NCBI GenBank assembly: GCA_964419445.1
Contig: CAYQPE010000019.1
Coordinates: 1-23,441, forward strand
Direction of reading: 5' to 3'
Source of the DNA: JABHHG01 sp964419445
GTDB lineage: Bacteria; Fidelibacterota; Marinisomatia; SCGC-AAA003-L08; D37C17
DNA: 23,441 bases
Part shown: positions 15,889 through 23,441 of the stretch, one piece after another
Layout of the letters: every line of letters begins with the position of its first letter
How positions within the stretch are numbered: the first letter of the stretch is position 1
Translations under genes and position numbers: made by a program
The notes under the pieces: generated by a model
Seen by the model: the letters and a program-made list of their open reading frames with translations, nothing else
Databases searched by the model: none
Told to the model about the DNA's origin: nothing

Positions 15889-15917
15889 TTTACAAATTCG
15901 CAGTTTTGCGATAAAAT
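15889..15917 (+). promoter_or_regulatory. Predicted sigma70-type promoter of etfBAD
   Basis: TTTACA (15889-15894) and TAAAAT (15912-15917) are separated by 17 nt. Each matches the vegetative consensus at 5 of 6 bases, and the -10 ends 45 nt before the etfB ATG. It is the best pair I see in the divergent gap. Confidence 0.5.
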
Positions 15918-15962
15918 TTCTACATCAACCCTCAAAATTAAAATTATTGGAGTTTTGACCAA

Positions 15963-16736
15963 ATGAAAATCTGTGTTCTCATGAAACAGGTCCCAGATAA
16001 AGATTCTACTTTAAAAATAGATGCAACAAATCTGGGAATTGAAAATTCTGATTTAACCTTTGTAACCAACGAATCAGACAACTATGCTCTAGAAGAAGCC
16101 CTTTTGTTAAAAGAAGCACATGGCGGTGAAGTTGTTGTATGCACACTTGGCCCTGAATCTGCCCTTCAAGTAGTAAAAGATGCACTTTCAAAAGGTGCAG
16201 ATAGAGGAATTTTCTTAAGAGATGACGCATTTGAAAATCTGGATATTCTTTCTTTGGCAAAGGTGTTTCAATCTGCATTGAAAGACGAAGATTTTGATTT
16301 AATCTTTTCTGGATTGCAATCCGACGATATGGGTAATGGTCAATTGGGAATTCTTTTAGCAGAATTACTTAATACATCCCATGCTTCTCTTGTGATGGAA
16401 ACCGAAATTGTAGATGGTAATAAAATTAAAGCCAAGCGTGAATTGGAAAGTGGTTGGTTTCAGTGGACAGAACTTGACTTCCCTGCCTCATTGACCATTC
16501 AATCTGGTATTAATATTCCCCGATATGCATCTTTACGGGGTATAATGATGATGAAGAAAAAACCAATTGAAACTAAATCTGCTACTGACATAGGATTTAA
16601 TGAAACTTCTAAAACATCATTAGACAAATTATATGTACCTGAAAAAACAAAGGAAACTGTATTTATCGATGGTAGCCCCGATGAAATAGTTTCAAAATTA
16701 GTTGATGTTTTTTCAAATGAAATTAAGGTGTTATAA
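15963..16736 (+). CDS. etfB: Electron transfer flavoprotein, beta subunit
   Basis: This 257-residue protein starts 'MKICVLMKQVPDKDSTLKID' and carries the EtfB pattern 'VTNESDNYALEEALLLKEAHGGEVVVCTLGPESA', 'KDALSKGADRGIFLRDD', 'DLIFSGLQSDDMGNGQLGILLAELL' and 'GSACS'-free 'TEIVDGNKIKAKRELESGWFQWTELDFPASLTIQSGINIPRYASLRG' with the Pro-Arg-Tyr-Ala-Ser-Leu signature near residue 190. EtfB forms a heterodimer with EtfA, binds AMP or a second FAD, and accepts electrons from flavin dehydrogenases such as acyl-CoA dehydrogenases in the cytoplasm. It is the first gene of etfB-etfA-etfD, with a 2-nt gap to etfA. Whether it is bifurcating is not decided by the sequence, but the EtfD partner suggests delivery to menaquinone. 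Confidence 0.93.
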   Translation: MKICVLMKQVPDKDSTLKIDATNLGIENSDLTFVTNESDNYALEEALLLKEAHGGEVVVCTLGPESALQVVKDALSKGADRGIFLRDDAFENLDILSLAKVFQSALKDEDFDLIFSGLQSDDMGNGQLGILLAELLNTSHASLVMETEIVDGNKIKAKRELESGWFQWTELDFPASLTIQSGINIPRYASLRGIMMMKKKPIETKSATDIGFNETSKTSLDKLYVPEKTKETVFIDGSPDEIVSKLVDVFSNEIKVL

Positions 16737-16738
16737 AC

Positions 16739-17692
16739 ATGAAAATTCTCGTATTTATTCAAAAAGATAATGAAAATATTAGCAGAAATTCACTGGAAAC
16801 ACTTGCAGGTATTCAAAAACTAGATGGCGTATCAGAAGTTGTTGCAGTTACATTCAATGAAGATACTGCAAACCTTACAGCTCAATACAATGTAGCTAAA
16901 GTATTGTGTGTTACAAACAGTGAATTGCAAAATTATAATCCACTACACTTTACTGCAACTATGGAAAAAATAATTAGTAATGAATCGCCTGATGTAGTGG
17001 CCTTTGGGCATACATACCAAGCTCGAGATTGGGTACCTCGACTCAGTGCACGATTGGATGCTCCTTTTGTGTCTGACTGTACAGAACTTTCTTTGAAAGA
17101 CAAGGGTATGTTTACGCGTCAAGTGTATCAAGGTAAAATTAATGCAGACCTCCATGGAAATGGATTATTGCTTGTTTCTGTACAATCAGGGTCATATCGT
17201 GTTGATGAGATTGAATCGGGTAGTTCGACTATTGAAACGGTAGATGTTGATTTATCATCTGTTGGAAATAGTATCCGCCCTGGAGAAAAATTTCAAGAAT
17301 CAAAAGGCGGTGTGGATTTAACTCGGGCTGACGTGGTAGTTTCTGTAGGGCGAGGAATTGGCAAAGAGGAGAACATCCCCCTCATGGAAGCATTAACTTC
17401 TGCTTTGAATGCAGAATTAGGATCGTCACGACCTGTAGTAGATTATGGTTGGCTTCCTCACGAACGCCAAGTAGGTTCATCTGGGCAAGTGGTAACTCCC
17501 AAAATGTATTTAGCCGTGGGAATATCTGGTGCAATTCAACATCAAGTGGGTATGAAAGGCTCAGATAATATTGTTGCCATCAACAAAGATGCCAACGCAC
17601 CAATTTTTGAAATTGCAGATTATGGGGTTGTAGGCGACCTATTTGAAATTATTCCAAAATTGACAGATTCAATTAAGGATTTTAAATCCTAA
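16739..17692 (+). CDS. etfA: Electron transfer flavoprotein, alpha subunit
   Basis: This is a 317-residue protein. The N-terminal half is a degenerate nucleotide-binding-like fold (MKILVFIQKDNENISRNSLETLAGIQ..., 'HTYQARDWVPRLSARLDAPFVSDCTEL'). The C-terminal FAD domain is complete: 'VVSVGRGIGKEENIPLMEALTSALNAELGSSRPVVDYGWLP', 'RQVGSSGQVVTPKMYLAVGISGAIQH', 'GMKGSDNIVAINKDANAPIFEIADYGVVGDLFEIIP'. These blocks bind the flavin isoalloxazine, ribityl and ADP parts. With EtfB it carries electrons from acyl-CoA (or other) dehydrogenases to a quinone reductase. Its ATG lies 2 nt after the etfB stop, and it is followed after 18 nt by the membrane-bound EtfD, so all three are one transcription unit. 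Confidence 0.95.
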   Translation: MKILVFIQKDNENISRNSLETLAGIQKLDGVSEVVAVTFNEDTANLTAQYNVAKVLCVTNSELQNYNPLHFTATMEKIISNESPDVVAFGHTYQARDWVPRLSARLDAPFVSDCTELSLKDKGMFTRQVYQGKINADLHGNGLLLVSVQSGSYRVDEIESGSSTIETVDVDLSSVGNSIRPGEKFQESKGGVDLTRADVVVSVGRGIGKEENIPLMEALTSALNAELGSSRPVVDYGWLPHERQVGSSGQVVTPKMYLAVGISGAIQHQVGMKGSDNIVAINKDANAPIFEIADYGVVGDLFEIIPKLTDSIKDFKS

Positions 17693-17710
17693 ACACTTAG
17701 AGGAGATTAT

Positions 17711-19726
17711 ATGACAGAGAATGCACATCATGTGCCTGGACTATTTTATGTATTTGCATTTATTGCCATGTTTTACTTGGCATATAATCTCCGACGACTC
17801 TTTACTGTAAATATTGGTCGGCCTGAAGACCACCGCCCCCTCTCTATATTTAATCAATTTTTCAATGCCCTCAGCTTCGGTGTAGGGCAACGCAAAGTAT
17901 ATTCAAAACGGTTTACTTATGCATCCTTCATGCACTTCCTCATTGGATGGGGATTTCTAGAACTATTATTTGCAACCACCGTTGATTTTTTCACAGCTAG
18001 AGGATGGTTTATAGAATACCTTCCTGGTTTTGATACACCGTGGTTTGCGTTTTTGAATGATACTGGCGGCATCATGCTAACTGTAGGTTGTTTTATGGCT
18101 TTGTACCGTCGACATGCTGATAAACCTGAAAGGCTTCCTCAAGATAATTTTAAGGGTCGAGGAAATTTATTTGGCGATACTGGAATTCTCATTTTCCTCA
18201 TCGTCCTTTGTATTGGTGGTTTTCTTGCAGAAGCAGCTCGGCTAGGAATTCAACAACCTGAAACTGCACATTGGTCATGGGTTGGGTATTCGATTTCAAA
18301 ATTAGGTAGTACTGAGTTTTGGGCAAGAGTTCATAATCAGGTTTGGTGGTCTCATGCCATTGCTTCATTATTATTTATTTCTTTACTTCCCTTGACTAAA
18401 ATGTTTCATGCCATTGCAGTAGTAGCCAATGTGGCATTAACTAATCGGTCAAAACGGGGTAATCTCAGACCTATGCATGTTTCCAAACTTATGGAAGACC
18501 CCGAAGCAGATATTGAGAATATGACCCTAGGTGCCAATAATGTAAAAGACTTTACGTGGAAACAATTATTAGATTCAGTTTCATGTACTGAATGTGCGCG
18601 TTGCTCTACCGTTTGCCCTGCAACCAATACGGGTAAACCCTTATCCCCCATGAAAATTATTACTGATATTCGTCACAAACTCTATTCAGAAACCATGGGC
18701 ATGGGGAAAACCGATGATTTAGTTGGTGGAGTCATTGGTGAAACAGAATTATGGTCATGTACTACTTGTGGTGCATGTATGGAGGAATGCCCCGTACTTA
18801 TTGAACATGTACCCACTATTACTGATATGAGAAGATATTTAGTGCTTTCTGAAGGTAAACCTCCAGTACAAGCCAGTGAAAGTCTTGAGAAAACCATGAA
18901 TAATGGTAATCCCTGGGGATTTCAACAAAAAGACCGAACAAAATGGGCAGATGATGCGGGTATTACTCTCCCAACATTAGCCGAGAAGAAAGAGGTCGAT
19001 ATTCTCTTTTGGGTAGGTTGTGCAGGATCCTATGACCCTCGGAATCAAAAAATTGCTACAGATTTAGTTAAAATATTAGAACATGCAAATGTAGATTATG
19101 CCGTTCTAGGTAAAGAAGAAACCTGTACCGGTGATTCAGCTCGTCGTTTAGGTGAAGAATACCTTTTCGAAACATTGGCCCAACAAAATATTGAAACCAT
19201 GAATCAATACAAATTTAATCGAGTCGTTGCATCTTGCCCCCATTGTTTACAGACGATTTCAAAAGAATATCCTGATTTTGGTGGAAATTATGAAGTAATC
19301 CACCATACCCAATTGATAGAAGAGCTTATTGCTGAAGGCAAACTCCATACAAATAACGTCATTGATGAGAAAATTACATACCATGATGCTTGTTATTTAG
19401 GTCGCCACAATGACATTTATGAATCTCCACGAAACATAATCCAAAATTTAATGGATGATTCTGGATCTTATGTTGAAATGGAAGAAAGTAAGTCTAATAG
19501 TATGTGCTGTGGTGCTGGTGGTGGAAATATGTGGCATGAAATTAATGATGGTGACCGAATAAATGTTACACGGTTTGAACAAGTTATGGACACAGGTGCA
19601 GATACCGTTGCAACTGCATGTTCTTTTTGTGCAATTATGATGGAAGATGCCATGAAAGTCAAAGGACAAGAAGAAAATATGAAAGTCCTTGATGTAGCTG
19701 AAATTGTAGCTAAAGGAATAGAATAA
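17711..19726 (+). CDS. etfD: Membrane Fe-S oxidoreductase, ETF:menaquinone oxidoreductase type (EtfD)
   Basis: This 671-residue fusion combines an N-terminal NarI-like cytochrome b membrane domain with a HdrD/GlpC-like Fe-S part. About five helices are visible (near 10-29, 72-92, 118-133, 157-173, 213-242), with candidate haem-ligand histidines at 75, 215 and 233. Two ferredoxin motifs follow: CTECARCSTVCP (Cys292/295/298/302) and CTTCGACMEECP (Cys350/353/356/360). Then come two CCG modules: Cys437, Cys472, Cys509/512 and Cys561, Cys599-600, Cys637/640. This is the architecture of EtfD, which oxidises reduced ETF and reduces menaquinone. Placement right after etfBA confirms the pairing. A Shine-Dalgarno AGGAGA (17701-17706) precedes ATG 17711. 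All cluster ligands appear intact. The substrate that feeds ETF is not encoded here. Confidence 0.92.
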   Translation: MTENAHHVPGLFYVFAFIAMFYLAYNLRRLFTVNIGRPEDHRPLSIFNQFFNALSFGVGQRKVYSKRFTYASFMHFLIGWGFLELLFATTVDFFTARGWFIEYLPGFDTPWFAFLNDTGGIMLTVGCFMALYRRHADKPERLPQDNFKGRGNLFGDTGILIFLIVLCIGGFLAEAARLGIQQPETAHWSWVGYSISKLGSTEFWARVHNQVWWSHAIASLLFISLLPLTKMFHAIAVVANVALTNRSKRGNLRPMHVSKLMEDPEADIENMTLGANNVKDFTWKQLLDSVSCTECARCSTVCPATNTGKPLSPMKIITDIRHKLYSETMGMGKTDDLVGGVIGETELWSCTTCGACMEECPVLIEHVPTITDMRRYLVLSEGKPPVQASESLEKTMNNGNPWGFQQKDRTKWADDAGITLPTLAEKKEVDILFWVGCAGSYDPRNQKIATDLVKILEHANVDYAVLGKEETCTGDSARRLGEEYLFETLAQQNIETMNQYKFNRVVASCPHCLQTISKEYPDFGGNYEVIHHTQLIEELIAEGKLHTNNVIDEKITYHDACYLGRHNDIYESPRNIIQNLMDDSGSYVEMEESKSNSMCCGAGGGNMWHEINDGDRINVTRFEQVMDTGADTVATACSFCAIMMEDAMKVKGQEENMKVLDVAEIVAKGIE

Positions 19727-20056
19727 TCCATACCATTATCGAGTTTTTTCAGTCTTTACCCATTCCTACTATCGTTTTATCAAAGATACTTTCCATATTG
19801 GGTGTGATAATCATCATCATAAGCATCCGAAATTGGGCACTAAAAAGTGACCCAAAGCACAAATAAATCTATTTTTTAATTTTCTCTTGAATTAAATCCC
19901 CCGTATTATTAGTTTTCGTACGCTACAATCGAGGATAGACTTTAGTTGAAATGGCTAAAATTGTCTATTTTACTAGTTATTCGTGAACGTACGACTCGAA
20001 TAATGGGAATCGAAATTAGCAAACTTAACAAATAACTCGAATAAGGAGGAGTAAAA
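19727..20056 (+). other. 330-nt non-coding gap upstream of the 817-residue secreted protein
   Basis: I see no convincing gene. About 107 nt after etfD lies a hairpin, TTGGGCACT (19833-19841), loop AAAA, AGTG-A-CCCAA (19846-19855), with one bulged A. A T-run only begins some 17 nt later, so it is a poor but possible terminator for the etf operon. Further on, the 10-bp sequence ACTCGAATAA occurs twice, at 19994-20003 and 20035-20044, about 41 nt apart. A weak promoter-like pair is TTGAAA (19947-19952) and TTTACT (about 19970-19975). The gap ends in a strong Shine-Dalgarno AAGGAGG (20043-20049). The long leader is consistent with an independently and strongly transcribed gene downstream. Confidence 0.5.
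20043..20050 (+). promoter_or_regulatory. Strong ribosome binding site of the secreted dockerin/T9SS protein
   Basis: AAGGAGGA stands 6 nt before the ATG at 20057, nearly the perfect complement of the 16S 3' end. It is the best such site in the window and fits high expression. Confidence 0.75.
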
Positions 20057-22510
20057 ATGAAACGGATACTAATGCTAGCGATGGCAATGAGTTCAATGAT
20101 AATGGCTCAAGATATTGCCGGAAACTACCGCGTTTCAGCTTTAGATGTTCAATATTATGACATCGCACGTCAGAGTGTTGACGTCAACGTAAGTGATGCC
20201 TATGGTATGGGTGTTTCAGTTACATTAACCACCATTAATGCTGGTGACTTGTTTTATGGAACACATAGTGGACCATATAATGAAGCTACTTTAGCTGCTA
20301 TTGGTGTAAACCTAAATGTAAACTTTTATGAAGATGGTTCTTGTGTACTTGCTGAAGGGTCATATTACCCAGATGTAAACGAAGAAAATTGTGTTTCTTC
20401 TGTACAAGTACTTCCAATCACAGATAATATGGTATATAGCTCAGATTTAACTAATCTTAGCCCTACACCATCAACAAATATGGTTGGTTTACCTTCAATA
20501 AGTGCACGTGCTGGTGATTATGCTGGTGGGTTGTCATTAAATGAGGCACTTATTTTTGACTATTTCCCACAAGGTGCACATGGTTATGCAAATCAATTTG
20601 GTCCAGACTTAACACCATTTACTGGTGATGAGTTGGCACCTGTTTCTATACCCGTTCAGGTAAACTATCCAACTGGTGACGTTTTCCCTGCTAACACACC
20701 ACTTCCTGGTGTACATGGTGGTTGGGTAAGTAAGGGTAATTTGGGTGATTCTCAAATTCCTACCAGTACAGTAGCACCAGATTTGTTTGCTGAATGGCAT
20801 GCAATTGATGGTGTAGCTTCTGAATCTGGTTTAGGTGACTTCATTGGTCAAGATGAAGATGGTTTTGATGGTGACTTTGATAGAACATTCGGTCTACCTG
20901 TGCTTCCTGAAGCAACATATATCTCAGATCATAGCAGTTGTTCTGCTGTACTTCCTAGTGACTTAGGTTCTACGCCTATTGCTGGTGATATTACTGATGT
21001 AATTCACGGTGGTGTATATATGGAAGGTATGGGGATTTGTGCTGCTGCTGGTGGTCCAGTAAATTCTGTTGCCGGTATGTGTATTGAAACAGCATCAACT
21101 CCTGAATTTTTAGCAGGTTGTGAATATGCTGGAGTAGCTGCTTCTGTTACTGGTGCGTGTGAATCTTTAGGATTCCCAGCTGATTTATGTGCTGGTGGTG
21201 GTGAAGCTGCAGCAATGATGGTTGCAGGTGCGTGTTCAGATATGGGTGTAGCTGCTGGATTCCCTCCAGGATTATCTTGTGCTGATTTAGGTACATCAGA
21301 CTGTGCTGTATTGACTTCTGCTGATTTTTCAGCTGGACTATGTGGATACTTAGCATCTGAATTCACAACATCAGAAACATGTGAAGAATGGTCATTAGGT
21401 CTTGCTGATGGATTTGTATCAAACTGTATTGCTGGTGTTGATGTTGCTACTCAAATGTATGTAATGGATCCGTCTGGGGCATCAGCCGCATACGGAAACT
21501 TTGTTACATTTAATGGTGTATTAGCTTCACAAGGTGCTGCTGGATGTGCTGCTGCAGGACTTGATATAGAAACTTGTATCGCTGCAGGTGCATTTAATCC
21601 TGCATGGTTAACAGATGATAGTGGTCACCAAGCTGACCCAGCATGCTTAGCTGATGGTGATCCTTCAGATTGTAGCGGAAGAGTATTATTCTCATTTGCA
21701 CCAACTTGTATTCCTGAAATTGAAGTTAGACAAGTTGTTATTGAGGCTGTAGAACTAGAAAGCGAATGTTTAGCTGATGGTGATGCAAACTTAGATGGTA
21801 CTACAAATGTACTTGACGTTGTACAAATTGTTCAACATATTTTAGGAAACAGCTCACTATCTGATGATGGTGCTTGTAATGCAGACTTCAACCAAGATGG
21901 TACGGTAAACGTACTTGATGTTGTTAGCATTGTACAATCAATCTTAGGTAACCGTGCTACTTCTGCATCTAATGTTGAATTCAACAAATCAAATGCAGGT
22001 GTAAACTTTGATGCTGATGGTTATGTTGGTGCTATCCAAATGACATTAAGCCATGGTGAAGACTTCAGTTTTGAATTAACTGAAAACGCATTAGTTGCTG
22101 ATTCTCGAACAGAAAACAATTCTACAACTATCATTGTTGTTAATCCAGAAGATGGTGAAATTTTCACTTCTGAAGGTTCTTTCAATATTGAAACTGTAGT
22201 TGCGGCTTCTGCAGATGGTTATATTGATACTCAAATCAATGTACCTGCTGAATACACAATTAGCAATGCTTATCCAAACCCATTTAACCCTTCAACAAGT
22301 CTTTCTGTTGAATTAACTGCTGATGCAGATGTATCTGTAAAAGTATTTAATGTAATGGGTCAATTAATAGATGTAATATCTGAAGGTCAAATGACTGCAG
22401 GTACACATGCATTTACATGGGACGCATCTTCTGTTGCAAGTGGTGTTTACTTCATTAATACTGAAGTTGGCTCTGCTTTAAACAGTCAAAAAGTAATGCT
22501 TCTAAAATAA
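20057..22510 (+). CDS. Secreted protein with Cys/Ala-rich middle, dockerin-type repeats and T9SS C-terminal sorting domain
   Basis: This 817-residue protein has a signal peptide (MKRILMLAMAMSSMIMAQ, cleaved after about 18). An N-terminal beta-rich part (19-290) is not recognised. The middle (about 295-571) has some 18 cysteines and many Ala/Gly, with repeated spacing such as GAC..LGFPADLC and GAC..GFPPGLSC. Two dockerin-like EF-hand repeats follow: 'GDANLDGTTNVLDVVQIVQHILG' split as 575-583 plus helix, and 'DFNQDGTVNVLDVVSIVQ' (610-627). A possible cohesin-like beta segment (636-730) and a Por/T9SS sorting domain (735-817, 'NAYPNPFNPSTS', 'VKVFNVMGQL', 'GVYFI') complete it. It should be exported through the type IX system and anchored or released at the surface. 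The codon choice (much GGT, GCT, GAT) differs from neighbours and, with the strong ribosome site and terminator, suggests abundant expression. The role is unknown; a surface-layer or scaffold protein is possible. Confidence 0.85.
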   Translation: MKRILMLAMAMSSMIMAQDIAGNYRVSALDVQYYDIARQSVDVNVSDAYGMGVSVTLTTINAGDLFYGTHSGPYNEATLAAIGVNLNVNFYEDGSCVLAEGSYYPDVNEENCVSSVQVLPITDNMVYSSDLTNLSPTPSTNMVGLPSISARAGDYAGGLSLNEALIFDYFPQGAHGYANQFGPDLTPFTGDELAPVSIPVQVNYPTGDVFPANTPLPGVHGGWVSKGNLGDSQIPTSTVAPDLFAEWHAIDGVASESGLGDFIGQDEDGFDGDFDRTFGLPVLPEATYISDHSSCSAVLPSDLGSTPIAGDITDVIHGGVYMEGMGICAAAGGPVNSVAGMCIETASTPEFLAGCEYAGVAASVTGACESLGFPADLCAGGGEAAAMMVAGACSDMGVAAGFPPGLSCADLGTSDCAVLTSADFSAGLCGYLASEFTTSETCEEWSLGLADGFVSNCIAGVDVATQMYVMDPSGASAAYGNFVTFNGVLASQGAAGCAAAGLDIETCIAAGAFNPAWLTDDSGHQADPACLADGDPSDCSGRVLFSFAPTCIPEIEVRQVVIEAVELESECLADGDANLDGTTNVLDVVQIVQHILGNSSLSDDGACNADFNQDGTVNVLDVVSIVQSILGNRATSASNVEFNKSNAGVNFDADGYVGAIQMTLSHGEDFSFELTENALVADSRTENNSTTIIVVNPEDGEIFTSEGSFNIETVVAASADGYIDTQINVPAEYTISNAYPNPFNPSTSLSVELTADADVSVKVFNVMGQLIDVISEGQMTAGTHAFTWDASSVASGVYFINTEVGSALNSQKVMLLK

Positions 22511-22532
22511 GTCATTTTTTATAATGATTTCC

Positions 22533-22567
22533 AAAGCCCCGTTTCTCTTTAGAAACGGGGCTTTTTT
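22533..22567 (+). terminator. Strong intrinsic terminator after the secreted protein
   Basis: AGCCCCGTTTCT (22535-22546), loop CTTT, AGAAACGGGGCT (22551-22562) form a perfect 12-bp stem, extendable by two A-T pairs, followed by a T-run to 22567. It lies 22 nt after the stop codon and is the clearest terminator in the window. Confidence 0.95.
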
Positions 22568-22647
22568 ATTGTTTTTTTTCCCGCTTTCAATCCGTAAATT
22601 TCGAGCTGTTTATCACCTTATAAATCAATTTCATAAATAGGAGTAAG

Positions 22648-23441
22648 ATGAGGATACGGAGGAGTATTTTATCCTGCATTATATTGTTTTCAATAATGTT
22701 TGCAGCAGGAGCAAAAATTAAAGGTGTTGTCACTGACAGAAAAAGTGGTGACCCACTCATCGGTGCTAATGTTTATTTAATAGATGCAAGCACAGACACC
22801 CCCACCCAAATGGGTAGTGCTACTGACGTAGATGGTTCATACATTATAGATAGAATCCCCATTGGTAATTATATAATTGTGGCCTTTTATATTGGATTTG
22901 AGGAATATCGTCAAAATTTTAAAGCTTCACGAGATGATATACAAACCATTGATATCTCCTTAACTCCCTCTGCCATTCAACTTCAAGAAACTAAAGTTTC
23001 AGGGAAAAGACGCCAACAAAAAGTTACTGAAGCTCCCGCTTCTGTTGAAATTGTGAGTAATCGAGATATAAAACGACAATCTACCACCAACTTAGGTTCA
23101 TACTTAAAAGGGCTAAAAGGTGTAGATTTTACCTCAAGTGGTATAAATAATTATAGTATCTCAATTCGTGGGTTTAACAGTAGCTTTAGTTCACGGCTAC
23201 TTACCCTTACCGATGGACGAGTTGCAAATATCCCCGCACTTCGAGTAATTAACTACAGTACAATTCCACAATCTACCGATGATATTGAGAAGATGGAAGT
23301 GGTTATTGGACCTGCAACAGCACTCTACGGTGCAAATGCACATAGTGGTGTGGTGAATATAATCTCAAAATCTCCAGCCACTTCAGAAGGCTTTACCATC
23401 AGTACTTCTGGAACTGCCGATGAAAGAGAACTTCGAAAGAT
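22648..23441 (+). CDS. TonB-dependent outer-membrane receptor, 5' part (cut by right edge)
   Basis: The frame from ATG 22648 is open to the edge (264 codons). A signal peptide (MRIRRSILSCIILFSIMFAAGA) is followed by a carboxypeptidase-regulatory-like domain at about 24-112 ('KIKGVVTDRKSGDPLIGANVYLID', 'GSATDVDGSYIIDRIPIGNYIIV', 'LTPSAIQLQETKVSG'), as in SusC-type and siderophore receptors of FCB bacteria. The plug domain begins near residue 125 ('TEAPASVEIVSNRDI', 'LGSYLKGLKGVDFTSSGIN', 'SIRGFNSSFSSRLLTLTDGR', 'EKMEVVIGPATALYGANAHSGVVNIISK'). The barrel lies beyond the window. It would import a ligand with TonB energy, but the substrate cannot be told. The gene is separated from its upstream neighbour by a strong terminator, so it has its own promoter between 22568 and 22647. 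Confidence 0.9.
   Translation, partial: MRIRRSILSCIILFSIMFAAGAKIKGVVTDRKSGDPLIGANVYLIDASTDTPTQMGSATDVDGSYIIDRIPIGNYIIVAFYIGFEEYRQNFKASRDDIQTIDISLTPSAIQLQETKVSGKRRQQKVTEAPASVEIVSNRDIKRQSTTNLGSYLKGLKGVDFTSSGINNYSISIRGFNSSFSSRLLTLTDGRVANIPALRVINYSTIPQSTDDIEKMEVVIGPATALYGANAHSGVVNIISKSPATSEGFTISTSGTADERELRK

Noticed and set aside
15898..15911. Short inverted repeat CGCA-GTTT-TGCG in the etfB upstream gap as an operator
   Set aside because: Only four base pairs, lying in the spacer of the predicted promoter; too short to separate from chance.
21004..21366. 120-residue minus-strand Ala/Pro/Ser-rich ORF
   Set aside because: Complement of the GCT/GGT-rich coding of the secreted protein; low-complexity by-product of codon bias.
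1..23441. CRISPR arrays, insertion sequences, integrases, toxin-antitoxin or phage genes
   Set aside because: No regularly spaced repeats, transposase or integrase motifs or terminal inverted repeats were found; the window looks like ordinary core chromosome.

Overview
The window is AT-rich bacterial chromosome from a member of the Fibrobacteres-Chlorobi-Bacteroidetes (FCB) superphylum, most likely a marine Candidatus Marinimicrobia (SAR406) or a close relative. The grounds are a Por/T9SS-type C-terminal sorting domain (NAYPNPFNPST...) on a secreted protein, a SusC-like TonB receptor with an N-terminal carboxypeptidase-regulatory domain, the 'GCTDANALNY...DDGSC' secreted motif, a DUF5916 outer-membrane protein, a DUF59-DUF2480 pair as in Bacteroidetes SUF loci, and a KorAB 2-oxoglutarate:ferredoxin oxidoreductase. 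The lineage is an inference; no rRNA is present.

Layout. Positions 1-3118, minus strand: an NhaP-type cation/proton antiporter, a His-rich lipoprotein with an internal membrane helix, a YceI-family lipoprotein with a His-rich N-terminus, and the 5' part of a secreted protein that runs off the left edge. A tRNA-His (plus) at about 3.3 kb shares a bidirectional terminator with the convergent class A penicillin-binding protein. Positions 3411-9925, minus: korA-korB-fumC-pbp1A, a tightly spaced run whose first three genes are reductive or oxidative TCA-cycle enzymes. Positions 10090-13284, plus: selD-apaG-cysteine desulfurase-sufT-DUF2480, with overlapping or nearly touching ends. It converges on a DUF5916 outer-membrane protein (minus, 13285-15822). 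Positions 15963-19726, plus: etfB-etfA-etfD, an electron-transfer flavoprotein and its membrane-bound iron-sulfur quinone reductase. Positions 20057-22510, plus: an 817-residue secreted protein with a Cys/Ala-rich middle, two dockerin-type repeats and a T9SS sorting domain, closed by a strong terminator. From 22648: a TonB-dependent receptor cut by the right edge.

Main discovery. The selD reading frame is interrupted at codon 16 by an in-frame TGA (10135-10137), exactly where SelD has its catalytic Cys or Sec. It is followed after 9 nt by a perfect 8-bp hairpin with a GGC loop, as expected of a bacterial SECIS element. The gene is therefore a selenocysteine-containing selenophosphate synthetase that starts at 10090. 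Conventional gene calling would start at the GTG at 10279 and lose the catalytic N-terminus. Its probable co-transcription with a cysteine desulfurase and two Fe-S/SUF-type small proteins suggests a combined selenium and sulfur delivery operon.

How the genes work together. KorAB interconverts 2-oxoglutarate and succinyl-CoA with ferredoxin and FumC interconverts fumarate and malate. ETF plus EtfD passes electrons from flavin dehydrogenases (typically acyl-CoA oxidation) to menaquinone. SelD and the desulfurase supply selenium and sulfur for cofactors and selenoproteins. The remainder is envelope: peptidoglycan synthesis, cation homeostasis, lipoproteins, secreted and outer-membrane proteins.
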